The position numbers and the translations under genes are program-made. DNA of 64,000 bases from Hortaea werneckii (lineage: Eukaryota; Ascomycota; Dothideomycetes; Mycosphaerellales; Teratosphaeriaceae). The stretch spans positions 1 through 64,000 of the forward strand of contig JBAOKB010000140.1 in the NCBI GenBank assembly GCA_037044905.1. The letters run 5' to 3'. Below the pieces are notes generated by a model. It had not been told where the DNA came from and made no database searches. It worked only from the letters and a program-made list of their open reading frames with translations. This document shows, in pieces, positions 10,722-20,928 of the stretch (positions within the stretch are counted from its first letter, which is position 1; each line of letters begins with the position of its first letter).

Positions 10722-11755
10722 TCAGGAATTGCCATCTGGATTCTGAGCACCGCCTTGCGGCCCCGTGGATTCCGTGTCTAGCTCGGATTGGCTTGAATCA
10801 GACGCCATTGGAGCAACATTTTGCTGTGGATTCGGCATTTGTGGCTGTTGCGCTGGTTGTGCTGGTTGTAGCATTTGTGGTTGTTGCGCTGCTTGTTGCA
10901 GTTGTTGCATTTGCATGTGCATTTGTTGCATCTGTTGCATTTGCACGTGCGTGGTCGTGTATTGCGAGATCGTATTGCCTGTCTCTTGCATTTGCATTGT
11001 CGTGTATGTGGCACTGTATTGCGAGAATATTGATGCGGCGTAGTAATTGGACGCCGCCTGGGATGTTGCCGAGTTGCTGCGTGGTGCAGCGAACGTCGAA
11101 TTGCGAGTCGCAGCGGTATTCATGGTATTACCCGCCCTGGGAGGTGCGAATTGTGGTAGGCTTCTTTGGCCATTCATTCCCGGTTGAGAACGGCTGCCGG
11201 CATCTGCGAATGGCGTCAGTACATCGCTCTGAACGTGGCAACATCACCAGAGAAGGCACATACTGTTGCTCCGCCTGAGTGGATCATTCATCGCCGAGAG
11301 TCGAGCATTCAAGCGGTCGTTGTCATTTTGAAGCCGCTCGTTAGCATTTCGCCTGGCTGCATTGGCTCTCGCCATTTCGCGTATTCTCGTGCGCAAGGTA
11401 TTACGATTGGTCGACGTGCCCGGTGCTGCAGCAGGCAAACGAGGAGGTGCGCCAGACGCTGGCGCTACAAGACACGTCAGTACTACCAAAGTAAAGTCTC
11501 GGCGGTCGACTTACTTGAAGATTGCCTCACCCGAAATGGGCGACATTCCTTATTGGCATTGCGACATTGATCACACCGCGGGTCTGCGGTATATTGGTTC
11601 ATTCCGGTGCACTTCTGAGCGTTAGCATACCCCGAGACCACGACGGTTACTGGACTCACCCATTGACCGATTTGCCTGCACCGATTGCAGCCAGCGAGAT
11701 TGACGTTGTTATTCGTGTTATTGGGCATGTTGCTTTGGGAGCCGGTACTCGTCAT
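10722..11755 (-). CDS. Zn2Cys6-like cluster protein with coiled coil and Q-rich tail (pair 1, minus member)
   Basis: Four exons on the minus strand: 11755-11660, 11614-11515, 11464-11264 and 11203-10722; 292 aa. All junctions keep phase, with donors GTGAGT, GTAAGT and GTATGT and acceptors CTCAG, TGTAG and CGCAG. Residues 23-56 hold six cysteines spaced C-x2-C-x7-C-x11-C-x2-C-x6-C, close to the fungal Zn(II)2Cys6 DNA-binding cluster, and split by intron 1. Residues about 86-121 are Arg/Asn-rich and helical (RTRIREMARANAARR then a leucine heptad), like a basic region plus short zipper. Residues about 200-265 are Q/M/P-rich. This layout suggests a DNA-binding regulator with a Q-rich activation or prion-like tail (inference). 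It is paralogous to the gene at 15032-16138 by its N terminus and the positions of introns 1 and 2. It diverges from the gene at 12014 with 258 bp between start codons. Confidence 0.75.
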
Positions 11756-12013
11756 GGTTGTTGTTGCGTGGTGATTGTGGTGTAGGAGAAGTGTGGATGA
11801 AAGACGGGGGAGGACAAAAGGAGGAGGCTTTTCATGACGCGCGAAGCTTACCTGCTCCTTCCCCTTTGGGATAGCTGCGGCACAATCTGATACCCGTTAG
11901 CGCCCTCTTGTCGCGAGCTCTTGGCAGCAAGTCCCGCAAAGTATTGGAAGCTTCACTTTGACTTTTGACCCGCTTCCTTTGACATACCAACTTTCAATCA
12001 TTTTTGGTACGCC
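11756..12013. promoter_or_regulatory. Bidirectional promoter of pair 1
   Basis: 258 bp between two divergent ATG codons, so both genes must be driven from here. It contains an AAGCTT followed by TGCTCCTTCC within about 12 bases (near 11845), echoed in the promoter of the second pair (near 16222). The plus-strand start context GCCATGG is strong. No TATA box stands out. Confidence 0.6.
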
Positions 12014-13258
12014 ATGGATCCCAACGCGCCCAATGACATAACTCCAGAAGAGTACCAATTGATCTTACAATGGCGGCAACAGCAGCAGCAGCAACAGCAG
12101 GCGCCGCCACCGCCGACGCCTCAGCAGCTGGTGGCTTCTCAATCGCAACCTGCGTCAATGTGGGTGAGCCAGCGAATGAACGATATGGCTGACAATTTTT
12201 TCCAGTCGCTTTACAATAATGCAGGCAACCAAGTGAGTCGTGTACACTACGCACCAAGGAAGCGCAAACCGCTAAGTCTCATTACAGCTATGGTCGCAGG
12301 CACAACAGGCGCCGCCGCCGCCGCCGCCGCCTGAGCAGCAGGTGGCTTTTCAATCGCAACACGCGCCAATGTCTACGGACCAAATCTTTGGCAACATGGC
12401 TGACCAGCTTCGCCAGACATTTTACAATGATGCAGTCAACCAAGTGAGTCGTGTACACTACGCACCGAGGGAATGCAGTCCGCTAAGTCTCATCACAGCT
12501 ACAATCCGAGGTACAAGCGTACGTCAACCAGGGCCGCAATGATCACACTCCTCCGCAATACGGCGGCGGTCCTTCTCAGGTCCAGCAACCCCAATTCATC
12601 CAGCCGCAGGGCTTTACGGCTCCCCAATACGGCGGCGGGTCTTTCGGGCCTCAGCAGCCTCAATCTAACCAGCCGCAAGGCTTTGTAGCTCGGCAATACG
12701 GCGGCGGACCTTCCCAGGTCCAGCAGCCTCAATTCAATCAGCAGCAAGGCTTTACAGCTCCAAAATACGGCGGCGCGCCCTTCGGGACTCAGCAGCCCCA
12801 TTACAATCAGCCGCAGAGCTTTGCAGTCCCGCAATTGATGGCGCCGCCCGTCCCGGCACCTCAACAACCATTTCCGCCGGCCGAAGGGCATAGTTTCTCG
12901 GCTTTTGACGGCAATCGGAATCCTGCTCTGGGTGAAGAGGCTGTTGTAAGTCTTATTCCATGCCACAAAGCGCTGAAACCCTTGTACTGATGTGAAGCAG
13001 GCAGGGAATCAATCACCTCCGGTCAAGCGGGAGTCGGAAGATGAAAACAATGGCACGAACGCATCACCCCCGATCAAGCTGGAGTCTGAGGACGGAGATA
13101 ATGGCGCAAGTCGCTCAATCGAGACTCGGTTTCAAGGCCGAACAGGCCGCAATGGATCTCCCAGCCAGACCCGGTCGACAGGTGCGCAGCGCCGAGAGCG
13201 TCGCCGTAGGGCGTGCGCTCACCCATACACGAGACCACGCCGTGGAGAATACCAATGA
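12014..13258 (+). CDS. Q/P/YG-rich low-complexity protein with duplicated exon-intron unit (pair 1, plus member)
   Basis: Four exons: 12014-12232, 12288-12443, 12499-12945 and 13001-13258; 359 aa. All three introns are 55 bp and phase 0. Exons 1 and 2 are diverged copies of one unit: poly-Q or poly-P, a VASQSQ/VAFQSQ stretch, then a helix ending MADNFFQSLYNNAGNQ or MADQLRQTFYNDAVNQ. The introns after them agree at 48 of 55 bases. Exon 3 encodes four 23-residue repeats of the type QYGGGPSQVQQPQFxQPQGF. Exon 4 repeats SPPVKRESEDENNG and SPPIKLESEDGDNG, each with a psi-K-x-E sumoylation-type core and acidic downstream residues, then an Arg-rich C terminus. No known domain; predicted disordered and possibly phase-separating (inference). 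Paralogue of the gene at 22747, sharing MDPN, the helix and the 55-bp intron. Function unknown. Confidence 0.75.
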
Positions 13259-14700
13259 GCTCCAACAAGCTCCGTTCAACCTCAATGTTTTGAAAATGCC
13301 GCTTGGCTAGGCTTCGGTGGAGGATGAGATGGAGGAGTGAGGATATTGGCCGGGGTTTCGGCGAGCTGTATCCTTGCTGTTGCCTGGAGGGCTTGTGATA
13401 CACGTTGATCCCGGGCCACCGTCAAATGACCCCGTTTCAGCGAGTCGTGTCCTGGCTGACTTCTTGCAGACCGCAGCTCGTTACACCCGCTTCGACCCAG
13501 AAATTTTACCTGCGTCCGCGAGTTGTGTTCCTGCTGTCGTGTTCAACTTATGTAGCTTCTCTTTGGCGAATGCTCGATACCGGCGGCTATGCCTGGAAGA
13601 TTTTCGCTCATCCAGCCAAGCCGCTTGCTGTATCACCTAGGTAGCTTCGACAATGTACCATGAGAAGTTGCATGACCATCCGCTCCATCTGATTCATTGA
13701 CTTCTTGCACGACAGACAACATGACCATGCAAGCGTCCGTCTTAGGTTAGCCGACGTGCAAAGAGCTGGGATCCGTGTACCGTCTCATACTTCTCCGATG
13801 CTTCCGAACTATTGACACTGTGAGATGTCAGACTAGAAGAGTGTAGCAGTACAACTTCGATCCGCATATGTATGTTGTCAAGCTGATTTGCTACATTAGC
13901 TACATCAACCTTCTTAGAGCTAGAACGAGCGAGTCAATGTCCTGCGCTTCTGTGCGCGGACGCCGAGATGGCCATGAAGCCGAAGAGCCGTACGTGTACG
14001 ACCTTCGTCGAGACCACTTCCTTATCATGATCATCTTCTCGCCCGGTGCGCCTACATGTTTCTCGGTAATCATGTGCGTCCCGCCATGGCTTGTTGAAGC
14101 CTATCTGCTCTCCCATCCGCTGCCAACATTCTCCATACCTCTACACCCTTGGCCGAGCAAGCTTTTGGAACACGAGCAGCTGCCGCCTGTCACTTCCTGC
14201 GACGAGCTGTGATTCCAGATGTCCCGGTGCGGAGGAGCGTGAGGATATTGCGTAGGAATAGTCGAAAGGGTATGTAGTGAGAGGCACTGCGGCCGAAGTC
14301 GATCAGCGTTGCGCTACGGACAAGACGGCAGAACACTTCGAGATAAGGCTCAGGCGTTTTGTCAAAGAGGTGTCGTTGGTAGGACCCTTGCACAGGGTAG
14401 CGTGCCGAAAAGGTTCACGAGTCATCTTGCGCGGAATTCCCCACACGCCACAAGCTGTGAAGCCACACTATATCCACTGCGGCCTTCCCCGACATTTGCG
14501 AGGCGCGGCAGCTTCTCACTTCACCTCTTACCTTTCATCGCTACAAGTTCATGTATGGCGTCCCAAAAACTCATCGCCGCGAATGTTAATATGATAAGGA
14601 AAGAGATGTCTTGCGTTTCATATGTCAGCCGACACGAAGATTACTTGCCCCCCGACCTCTAGCCAATACAACTTGGTCTCCTCTGCCGAATCCCTCCTCC
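13259..14700. other. Intergenic stretch, no supported gene
   Basis: Between the convergent 3' ends of the 12014 and 15032 genes. Two weakly similar segments (about 13439 and 13516, both GCGAGTYGTGTYCCTG-like) may be a worn duplication. A 114-codon frame at 13868-14212 has no recognisable content and was not called. Confidence 0.4.
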
Positions 14701-14980
14701 ATCCATGCATCGTCCGCTCACGCAGCACCCTCTCGCCAACGCATCGCGTACATCAGTTTGAGCATGAGCTCAGACGGTACAACATCCGCGGGGTGATGAG
14801 TCTGGGGTTCTCTCCTCCACCTACGCAACATCCGCTCACGCAGCACCCTCTCGCCAGCGCATCGCGTACATCAGTTTGAGGATTAGCTCAAACGGTACAA
14901 CATCCGCGAGGTGATGAGCCTGCGAATTCCCTCCCCCAACCACGCAACATCCGCTCATGCAGCACCCGCTGAAGGGGGAC
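14701..14980. repeat. 118-119 bp tandem repeat, two full copies and a partial one
   Basis: The element TCCGCTCAYGCAGCACC starts at 14713, 14831 and 14950, giving periods of 118 and 119. The first two units are close to identical through GCGTACATCAGTTTGAG and GGTACAACATCCGCG; the third is cut short. It lies immediately 3' of the minus-strand gene ending at 15032. Confidence 0.85.
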
Positions 14981-15031
14981 AAAGGAAAACAAGCAAAAAG
15001 AAAAAGGGAAAAGGAAAAAGAAAAGCCCCAA

Positions 15032-16138
15032 TCAAGCTCCACCCTCGGAGCCCTGATTTCCATTATTGCTCTGACTTTCGTCATTGCCCGGATTCCCGTG
15101 ATTGCCTGGATATCCGTAATTGCTGGGATTCCCGTAATTGCTTGGAAACCCATAGTTGCCAGGAAATCCGTAGGTGCCCGGATAGTTGCCGGGGTATCCG
15201 TAATTGCCATATCCGGCACCTCCTTGCGAAGGCTGGAATTGCGGATTGGGTATGGTTGATTGACCGTATGAAGCATTTGGCTGATTCATTGGCGGATTGA
15301 AGGAATACGGCGTGTGACCCATCATAGGCATGGCCATGTTCATATTGCCTTGACCGTACGAGGCGTTGGGCTGGCCCATTGGCTGATTGTAGGGATTGAG
15401 CATCTGACCCATCATTGCCAGGTTAAATTGCTGGTTGATATTGGAAGATCGGGACTGATTTTGCTGTCCAGCCGGAAGAGGCTGGAGCAGCGTCTTCTCC
15501 AGTTCCGTAATCGCCCAATCTCTGGCGTCATCGATGGATGTTGCTAATTGGCGGCGAAGGTCATCCTTCTCTTGCCGTTCAATCTGTAATTGACGGCGAA
15601 GCTCGTTGTTCTCGTGCCGTTCGATTTGTAGTTGAGTCAAATGATCATATTCGCGGTCACCGGTTTCGGACGAACTGGACTGCGCTTCTTCAATTTGGAC
15701 ATTCGTAGCGACATACGCCTGCCACCTCGATATTTGGATTCTTTGGAGTTGTTCTCTCCAGGCGTCTCTATTTCTCGATTTGTTGGCTTGACAGAACGTC
15801 AGTCTGCATTCAGCATACGAGCTATCGTTCAAGGCATACGTACGTTCTCGATTGCGGCCCTTGAACGCGGGAAGACATTGCTGGATTTCTGCCTGGCGGC
15901 ATTGTTGACATCTCGGGTCTTCATTGTCCTGATTCATGCCAATGCACTAATTAATGTCAGCATACGAACGTCGTCATTTGCGGAGACGGACACGGAAGGA
16001 GTCATGACCCTAGGGAGTGAAGACCAAAGGACCGGAGGGGGATAGGAGACGAACCCATTGACGCTTCGACTTGCACCGATTGCAGCCAGAAGGGTTGATG
16101 TTGTTATTATTCGTTGGAGGGCCGGTGCTACTAGCCAT
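15032..16138 (-). CDS. Zn2Cys6-like cluster protein with coiled coil and YGFPGN-repeat tail (pair 2, minus member)
   Basis: Exon 1 is 16138-16055 and exon 2 15946-15032 (332 aa). A further 57-nt segment flanked by GTACGT and GTCAAG, with a CTGAC branch site, sits where the 10722 paralogue has intron 2; it is in frame without stops, so it may be spliced (313 aa) or retained. Cysteines are spaced C-x2-C-x6-C-x11-C-x2-C-x7-C, matching the canonical Zn(II)2Cys6 cluster, including KSKRQWC. Then come direct helical repeats QLQIERHENNELRR and QLQIERQEKDDLRR (coiled coil), two QPNASYGQ units, and a tail of YG(F/Y/N)P(G/S)N repeats. Intron 1 (108 bp) uses an unusual GTTCGT donor, placed by homology to the GTGAGT donor of the paralogue. 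The start codon is preceded directly by a (CA)n tract. Probable regulator or scaffold with a prion-like tail (inference). Confidence 0.72.
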
Positions 16139-16469
16139 GGTGTGTGTGTGTGTGTGTGGGCGGGTGGAGGTTGTACTTGGTAGGAAATGGCGGCGAAGGC
16201 GAACTCTGCGACACGAAAGCAAGCTTGGATGCTCCTTCCTTCTTCGGCTCCCGACTTTCTGAAACAGTGGGCTGGCCTGAGGACAAATTCAGGACGCTAA
16301 GCCTCATCAGGCGTCTGCCGCCTCCGGTGAGCCATCGCACTCGTGCAAAACAAAAGTTGCGAGCTTCAGACTTTTCTTCTCCTTACACCAAACACTACAT
16401 AGCAACCGGTACGTATCGGTCACGCGTCTACGACACCCATCACTAACAAGAGATCAGCAACCATACACA
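16139..16469. promoter_or_regulatory. Bidirectional promoter of pair 2 with (GT)n tract
   Basis: 331 bp between divergent start codons. A (TG/CA)n run at about 16140-16157 abuts the minus-strand ATG, so it is either the end of its 5' UTR or core promoter. AAGCTTGGATGCTCCTTCC near 16222 parallels the pair-1 promoter. Confidence 0.55.
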
Positions 16470-17503
16470 ATGTCAGAAGCAGGTTCCTCCCGCCAGTCAA
16501 TCCACCACAATGCCCCAATTAGGCACAACGAAGATTTCGTCGTGGCATTTGCCAAATCCATGAATCTTTCAATCGACCGGGCTCGAGACATGCTCATGGA
16601 AATCCAGAGATTGGAGCAGGCTGCTGTTCCTCCTTCTCCTCCTCCTCCTCCTCCTCCTCCTCCTCCTGCCCCGGCCCAATTGGCCGACAAATTGGAGGCG
16701 CTAATTGCTTCTACGCAGCAATTGAGCCGCACAATGTACAATCTGGAAGCGGACAACATGAGACTTGGACACAAGCTCGAGGACGTGGAAGAGGAGAACA
16801 AAAAGCTCCGGAAGCAGCTGAAAAACCTCAAAACCCAATCATACAACAACATTGTAAAGCAAAATGCATGGAATGCCACTGCCGAGGGCAGAACCAAGGA
16901 GTCTGAGAACAGGCTCGACAAAATCGAAGAATTGCTACATGGCGAGAATGGAATGCCCAAAATTGAGGATGATGTCGCCTTGCTCTATGAGTAGTAAGTG
17001 ATCCTTGACATTCCCCGGTTTTGCCATCTGCTAACTCATCTCAGCTGCAATATCTCAGTCAATAGAATTTACCCCGAATGCAAAGACTTGAATGAAGTCC
17101 GGTATGGTCACCGAGTACTACGCAATAGCTTGCGAATACCGAGAGCTGACTTGCACATAGGCAATACTGGCAATCCAGCAATAGGTTGCCTCCGAGCCTG
17201 ACCAGGCCTTCAAATCCGTCGCCCTTTCATAAGGGCGCAATGGCTGGCGGCTTCCCAGCGCCTCAATCGAACAATATGCCCATGGGGCAGAACATGATGC
17301 CGCAGCAGCAGCAACAACAGTCAATGGTGCCGCAGCAGCAGCCACAACAGCAAATGGTGCCGCAGCAGCACCCAATGATGCAGCAATTCTCGAATCCGCC
17401 AATGATGCAGCAACAAATGCCGCAGCAGCAGCAGCAGCCAATGTATGGCCCTGCAATGATGCCCTACATGGGCCAAGGAGGCATGCCTCCTCATTATCAA
17501 TAG
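16470..17503 (+). CDS. Coiled-coil protein with poly-P and Q/M-rich tail (pair 2, plus member)
   Basis: Three exons: 16470-16993, 17045-17101 and 17161-17503; 307 aa. Introns are 51 and 59 bp, both phase 2, with GTAAGT and GTATGG donors and a CTAAC branch site in the first. Reading: a Ser-rich start, a helix (FVVAFAKSMNLSIDRARDML), a poly-Pro run near residues 55-66, a long coiled coil (about 70-165, including LEADNMRLGHKLEDVEEENK), a short segment with two Cys (CNISVNRIYPEC), then a tail of QQQQQ, MVPQQ and NPPMMQQQMP elements. No catalytic motif. Partner of the divergent Zn2Cys6-like gene by position. A role as interaction partner or co-regulator is inference; a disordered structural protein is equally possible. 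Confidence 0.75.
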
Positions 17504-18178
17504 CAAAATTCCGGCTTGGCCGGGAGAGGGAGAGAGGGAGAGAAAGTGGGAGAGCAGTAGGGTAGGGGGAAAGGAATACAGGGGGAGAATGCTTGTGGAT
17601 GGGAGAGAGAAGTGTCCACACTTTGTTCCGTCGACCGTAAGCGTCGGCTGCTGAACTGGTGTGGACCAATGGGGAGAGGAGAGAGCTGGCCACACTTTGT
17701 ACCGTCGACCATAAGCGTTGGCTGCCGGACTGGTGTGGTGCTCTCAGGTAGATAGAAAATGGCAATCGTTGAACAAACCACGTCTTTGTGACCCAGCGAG
17801 GTGATCCAGTAGCTGTGTCTTTCTTTGAGCAACACTGACCGCATGAAATGCGTCTGCACCAAATTCTGCATCGTAGCACGAACACGAACGTACGTAGTCC
17901 AGGGTCGTGACCAAGCGCTTCGTCTGACACCCGTCAATCCTTAACAGGCTTTGTGGCGCAAGCGGTTTGTTCGGCACGAACGCTTTCCAGGTGACGAGCG
18001 ATGACATGGTTCGACAGGGCAGGAAGCCAGCCACTGTCCGCCACACCAACCCATAGAGAAACGAGACAAAGACTACACGCTTCTAGTCCTGACAAATCTC
18101 GGAAATGTACATGTTTGTGATCGTCTAATCATCCATTCAATGCTAACAACTCCAAAAGACGTAACACTAATCAGGCCA
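17504..18178. repeat. 3' flank with a two-copy 50-bp tandem repeat
   Basis: A unit beginning CCACACTTTGT and containing CCGTCGACC and GGCTG occurs at 17616 and 17690 (period 74) with about five differences in 50 bases. The sequence before it is purine-rich (GGGAGAGAGGG). No gene is supported in 17504-18178. Confidence 0.8.
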
Positions 18179-20260
18179 TCACCACTCGCTTGGAACCCAG
18201 TCCGGGCCTTCAGCTACATACAAACTCGGATTCGCCTTCTTACAAAGAGGCCCGTTCTCATTTGGCAGGCCATCTACACTCTCTACCTGGAAGAACTCGC
18301 TACCGACAGCTGTAGCAGCCCAGAAGACGTTCTTCGGATCAAACTTCTGTTTCAGTTCCAAGAGCTTGGGGTAGTAACTTCCGTAGAAGGCCCACTGGAA
18401 GTTCGGCTCCAGACGATCGCTCTCGCTCAAGTAACTGCCGGCACCTGGAGAGGCGTCCCGCCAGCGCTGCATATGGTTGAAGGTGAAGTTGTGTCTGATG
18501 TCCATTTGCTCCTCCGCGGAAGCGTACATTGGCCAGTTGACGGACGAGATCATGTGGCAAAGGGTCTCCCGCCACGCCGGGTTGACAGCAGTATCTTGTT
18601 TGCCGCCAGCGGCCCATGTAGGTGCTTGGTTGAAAGCGATGGTGGTGAGACCGGCTTCGGCGCTGGATCTAATTGCGTCGAAGGTTGTGTTGAGGATGGT
18701 CTCATTGTCCCAGTTCGTACGGGGCCACAGGCGTGAGGCAGATGCTACATGCGTCTTTTCGATCGCTTCGAGAGGGAAAGAGGCGTTCCAAGCGTCCCAG
18801 AAGGTGCTGTACTCCTTGTACTCGGGCTGGATGTCGATGCCGAGCTCAGAAAGATCATTCATCCAGGGTGCGAGCAACTTCTCGGTGTCGCTCTTGGACA
18901 TGTTCGGAGCGAAGAAGGGTTGCATGAGGAAGGTCAGGTCATTCGAACTCGGCAATATGAAGAAGTAGCTGTAGGTGCCATGGGCAATGTTCGTTGGGAA
19001 ATAGTTAAGGTATGCGCGGAATCCGGCCCAGAAAGCTTGATGGGAGACGCTGTTTGTTCCAAAAGAGAAGGTCGTCGAAGTCACCTTCATATCTGGATGA
19101 GCCTTGATGACCGCGGAGGTGACAACGCCGAAAGTGGATCCGCCGCCTCCGCGCAGCGCCCAGAAAAGATCCGAGTTTTCTTTTGCATTAGCTGTTACAA
19201 AGCGCCCGTCGGCGGTGACGACTTCGTAGTTGAGTACCTGGTCGGCCGCCATGCCGAGCAGAGAGCTCAAAGGAGAGTGGCCACCGCCTTGCACATATCC
19301 GCCCATAGCACCAACAGTCTGTCCCTCACCACCGACAGTCACAAGGCCGTGATCGCGTGCAGCAGCGTAGATTTCGTATACCTGCACACCAGCTCCAGCT
19401 TTGAAGGCCGGCCCATCGTAGTCGGTGGTGGCGTCATTATACGACGGAAAGTACGCAATATCTTTGAGATTGTGCACCCACACACTGAGGGATCCAGCGC
19501 CACCAGACTTGCCAGAGAAGTCGTGCCCGGTGTTCTTGATGACAAAACGCAAGCCTTGATTCCGTGCGAAGTTCACAGCAACCTGCAGCTGCGCCGTTGT
19601 GGAGACATTAACCGTGTACGTCGGATATCCTCCCTGAGTGCACCCGCCGGAGTTATACCAGCTGGGAGGCTGACATGTCAGTCCCTGGTATACGGGCGAG
19701 AACATTTCAATGGGATCATCCAGGTGAGCATAGGAGCTCGTCCAGTTGGCGGCCAGCTTGGCACAAGCACTCTCGTCATGTCGAGCGGTGCCATTGAAGT
19801 AGCAGACGTCGGCGGCTGGTACTCCCTTGATCAAAGCACCATCAAGGGTCCTATTGAGCAGCTCCCACTCCCCGAGAGAGGGCCAAGCCGGGTCGCCGGG
19901 ATACACTTTGCACCTTGCTTCGACATCCCCATGTGGGCCAAATCCGGATGCTGGAGGATTCTTCTTCTGCGTGTCATGGGTGACTTTGGTTTTGTCAAAG
20001 GCGAAGAGACGTTGCTGTGGCCCCCGCAGCTTATCCAGTGATGCTTGTGACCACTGCTGCTTTTCGAAGGGAAATAAAGGAACGCCTCCGGAACTAGGTG
20101 TCAAGGTCACATCGGGTGACGTGGTGGAGGTAACTGTGGTACTGCTTGCCGGCGACGAGGTGCCGTGCTGCGCCTGGACTACCAATACGGAACACAAGAG
20201 CAGACCTAAGTGTATTACCACCATCACGAAGGACATACACGCTTTCGAAGAAGATCGCAA
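18179..20260 (-). CDS. Secreted FAD-linked oxidoreductase, BBE / 6-hydroxynicotine-oxidase type
   Basis: Single-exon 693-aa protein. Residues about 10-30 are hydrophobic and end VVQAQ, a plausible signal peptide; a Ser/Thr-rich linker follows. The FAD-binding PCMH fold spans roughly 215-400, with NTGHDFSGKSGG at 243-254. His246 is where members of the VAO/PCMH family bind FAD covalently through the 8-alpha position. GGYVQGGGHSPLSSLLGMAAD and ALRGGGGSTFGVVTSA are further family signatures. The C-terminal BBE element is FQWAFYGSYYPKLLELKQKFDP. The position normally Cys in bicovalent enzymes is not Cys, so single attachment is likely. Such enzymes oxidise alkaloids, sugars or polyketide intermediates with O2, producing H2O2; the substrate cannot be read from sequence. 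No biosynthetic cluster surrounds it. N-glycosylation sequons are frequent, fitting secretion. Confidence 0.9.
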   Translation of the reverse strand: MRSSSKACMSFVMVVIHLGLLLCSVLVVQAQHGTSSPASSTTVTSTTSPDVTLTPSSGGVPLFPFEKQQWSQASLDKLRGPQQRLFAFDKTKVTHDTQKKNPPASGFGPHGDVEARCKVYPGDPAWPSLGEWELLNRTLDGALIKGVPAADVCYFNGTARHDESACAKLAANWTSSYAHLDDPIEMFSPVYQGLTCQPPSWYNSGGCTQGGYPTYTVNVSTTAQLQVAVNFARNQGLRFVIKNTGHDFSGKSGGAGSLSVWVHNLKDIAYFPSYNDATTDYDGPAFKAGAGVQVYEIYAAARDHGLVTVGGEGQTVGAMGGYVQGGGHSPLSSLLGMAADQVLNYEVVTADGRFVTANAKENSDLFWALRGGGGSTFGVVTSAVIKAHPDMKVTSTTFSFGTNSVSHQAFWAGFRAYLNYFPTNIAHGTYSYFFILPSSNDLTFLMQPFFAPNMSKSDTEKLLAPWMNDLSELGIDIQPEYKEYSTFWDAWNASFPLEAIEKTHVASASRLWPRTNWDNETILNTTFDAIRSSAEAGLTTIAFNQAPTWAAGGKQDTAVNPAWRETLCHMISSVNWPMYASAEEQMDIRHNFTFNHMQRWRDASPGAGSYLSESDRLEPNFQWAFYGSYYPKLLELKQKFDPKNVFWAATAVGSEFFQVESVDGLPNENGPLCKKANPSLYVAEGPDWVPSEW

Positions 20261-20928
20261 GAACTTTTAGGTGGTCAAGCGCAAGTAGTTAATGCCGCTG
20301 TTGTCGTCTTTCTCCGTTCGCTACCTTCCGACGTGGGGCCTTGGAGCCACAATTTATGGGTCATGATATCCCCATTATTGCCTGCAGCGAGTGGACAACT
20401 CTGGCAGACGGTCTTGTCCCTCCTGCGTACGGTGAGTGGTCCGAGAGTCCTCTCGTTCCTCTGTGGCCTGGAGATTGGAGTGGAGGCCTGCCTCTTCTGG
20501 TTAGAAGACTCTCCCCACATTCCCCCAAAACAGGGTCTGCAGTTCTCGGAGAGGGTTCCGTTGACAGCGCTAGGAAATACCGAGCGGTGTCAACGGCCAT
20601 CTCCAACAATCGAAAGCAGGAAATGGGCGAACGTACACCCTACCCTGTCGATCATTTCGCTTGCTTTACATCGGGATCCGCATCTCCTCCTGCTCCTCTT
20701 CGCTTGCATAGCGAGCATGGCAAGCTGGGTGGTCGTAAGCATGATCAGGCTACCTCCAAAGCGCTAGACTTTCCCGTAATAACACATCCCATTATTGTGG
20801 CGTGGGAATCAGCATGATACTACATGTACCTAGGTACTGTCGAGCGCTCCAAGGCATAGCTGCACCGTTCACGCCTGCAATCCAATGCATATACCAGCTT
20901 CTATCCCTATCGGTCAGTCCCACTTGGT
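20261..20928. promoter_or_regulatory. Intergenic region between divergent oxidase and membrane protein genes
   Basis: 668 bp containing both promoters. No further gene, repeat or clear motif is seen. Confidence 0.4.

Noticed and set aside
13868..14212. 114-codon plus-strand frame
   Set aside because: No homology recognised, weak start context, and located between converging genes and repeats.
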